A DNA stretch of 6,708 bases from an uncultured Angelakisella sp. (GTDB lineage Bacteria; Bacillota; Clostridia; Oscillospirales; Ruminococcaceae). Made by a program: the position numbers and the translations under genes. This document shows, in pieces, positions 6,064 to 6,708 of this stretch. The number at the start of each line of letters is the position of its first letter. The stretch's first letter is position 1. The notes under the pieces were generated by a model. It saw only the letters and a program-made list of their open reading frames with translations, was not told the DNA's origin and did no database searches. The stretch is taken from NCBI GenBank assembly GCA_947564495.1, contig CANOCD010000062.1, forward strand, positions 1 through 6,708, in the 5' to 3' direction.

Positions 6064-6708
6064 TTTCTGACCCTCCTGAACAGCTTCTTCTTTTCAGTGG
6101 CGTTCTCTTTTTCATCCGTCACGAACTCCCGGTAGAGGGTGGCGCTGAGGGCGTTGACGGTGATGCCGATGTCCAGCTTGCCGTTCCGGGCCACGGTGAT
6201 GTTGCCGGTCTCCTCCGAGACCACCACCACCAGGGCGTCGGAGACCTCGCTCATCCCCAGGGCGGCCCGGTGGCGGGTGCCCAGGGCCTTGCTGATCTCG
6301 TAGTTATCCGAAAGGGGCAGGAAGCATCCCGCGGCGTAAAGGCGGCGGCCCCGGATGATCAGCGCCCCGTCGTGCAAGGGGGAGTTGGGGAAAAAGACGT
6401 TTTTGATGAGGTCGGCGCTGGGCTGGGAGTCGATGATGGTGCCGGTGGAGATGATGTCCCCGATCTTGGTCTCCCGCTCCAGGACGATCAAAGCCCCGAT
6501 CCGCTCTTTGGAGAGGATGGCGCAGCTGTCGCAGATGGCGTTGATGGTCTTGATCATCTGCTTGCGTTCGTACTCCCCGGCGCTCATGTTGGGGGCAAAG
6601 ACCGACAGGTTGGAGATGGAGGTCCGCCCCACCTGCTCCAGCACCTTGCGAAGCTCCGGCTGGAACAGCACCAGGAGCACCAGAGCCCCGTACCGCACCA
6701 CCATCTCC
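6060..6708 (-). CDS. cdaA: Diadenylate cyclase CdaA (DAC domain), C-terminal part (cut by window edge)
   Basis: CdaA condenses two ATP into cyclic di-AMP at the inner face of the membrane. The second messenger controls potassium and osmolyte uptake and cell-wall homeostasis. The visible 215 residues begin at the end of a hydrophobic segment (YGALVLLVLFQPELRKVLEQVGR), the usual junction between the last of three N-terminal membrane helices and the DAC domain. The membrane part and true start lie beyond 6708; the ATG at 6704 is an internal methionine, not the start. DAC hallmarks are all present: GALIVLERET (70-79), the catalytic DGALII (113-118) preceded by PNSPLH, and GTRHRAALG (143-151), followed by SDALVVVVSEETG. 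The lysine/arginine-rich tail (EKKKLFRRVRK) ends in a TGA overlapping the cdaR start. A DisA-type enzyme is unlikely, because no helix-hairpin-helix DNA-binding domain follows. Confidence 0.95.
   Translation of the reverse strand, partial: EMVVRYGALVLLVLFQPELRKVLEQVGRTSISNLSVFAPNMSAGEYERKQMIKTINAICDSCAILSKERIGALIVLERETKIGDIISTGTIIDSQPSADLIKNVFFPNSPLHDGALIIRGRRLYAAGCFLPLSDNYEISKALGTRHRAALGMSEVSDALVVVVSEETGNITVARNGKLDIGITVNALSATLYREFVTDEKENATEKKKLFRRVRK
6072..6077 (-). promoter_or_regulatory. Ribosome binding site of cdaR, within the 3' end of cdaA
   Basis: The minus strand reads AGGAGG, then eight bases, then the ATG at 6063. The site lies inside the last cdaA codons, consistent with the ATGA overlap and with near-equimolar translation of the two partner proteins. 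Confidence 0.8.

Noticed and set aside
4843..6135. 430-codon open frame on the plus strand opposite cdaR
   Set aside because: Histidine-, glycine- and valine-rich shadow of the CdaR coding strand, with no conserved domain.

Overview
The window is a compact, GC-rich stretch of bacterial chromosome. All five genes lie on the minus strand, so transcription runs from position 6708 towards 1. The gene set is a membrane diadenylate cyclase paired with a YbbR-domain partner, a COG2509-type flavoprotein, a DHH-family RecJ, and a long bifunctional Rel. Together with strong AGGAGG ribosome binding sites, it points to a high-GC Firmicute. A Clostridia/Oscillospiraceae-type gut anaerobe is my best guess; this is an inference from gene content and protein style, not a database match.

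In transcription order: (1) the C-terminal part of cdaA, the c-di-AMP synthase, cut by the window edge at 6708. (2) cdaR (ybbR), which overlaps cdaA by 4 bases (ATGA). (3) A 227-base gap (4592-4818) filled almost entirely by two adjoining inverted repeats: a 163-base imperfect foldback (4652-4814) and a smaller GC-rich hairpin (4614-4651). (4) A 527-residue FAD-dependent oxidoreductase of the COG2509 type. (5) A 137-base gap (2871-3007) holding a well-formed extended -10 promoter for the next gene. (6) recJ. (7) The first 278 residues of relA/rel, whose ATG overlaps the recJ stop codon (TGATG); the gene runs off the window at position 1.

Functionally there are two transcription modules. cdaA-cdaR makes and tunes c-di-AMP, with the flavoprotein downstream across the hairpin region. 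recJ-rel couples a single-strand DNA exonuclease with the (p)ppGpp synthetase/hydrolase and probably starts at the promoter at 2906-2934. Two nucleotide second-messenger enzymes, for c-di-AMP and (p)ppGpp, therefore sit within 7 kb in the same direction. Compared with the Bacillus-type arrangements known to me, glmM is not next to cdaR and apt is not between recJ and rel.

The genes are ordinary housekeeping genes. The one piece of sequence I cannot explain is the long foldback between cdaR and the flavoprotein gene, which looks like a palindromic mobile repeat or a large structured RNA. There is no gene-free stretch over 300 bases. The long plus-strand reading frames opposite these genes are GC-driven shadows.
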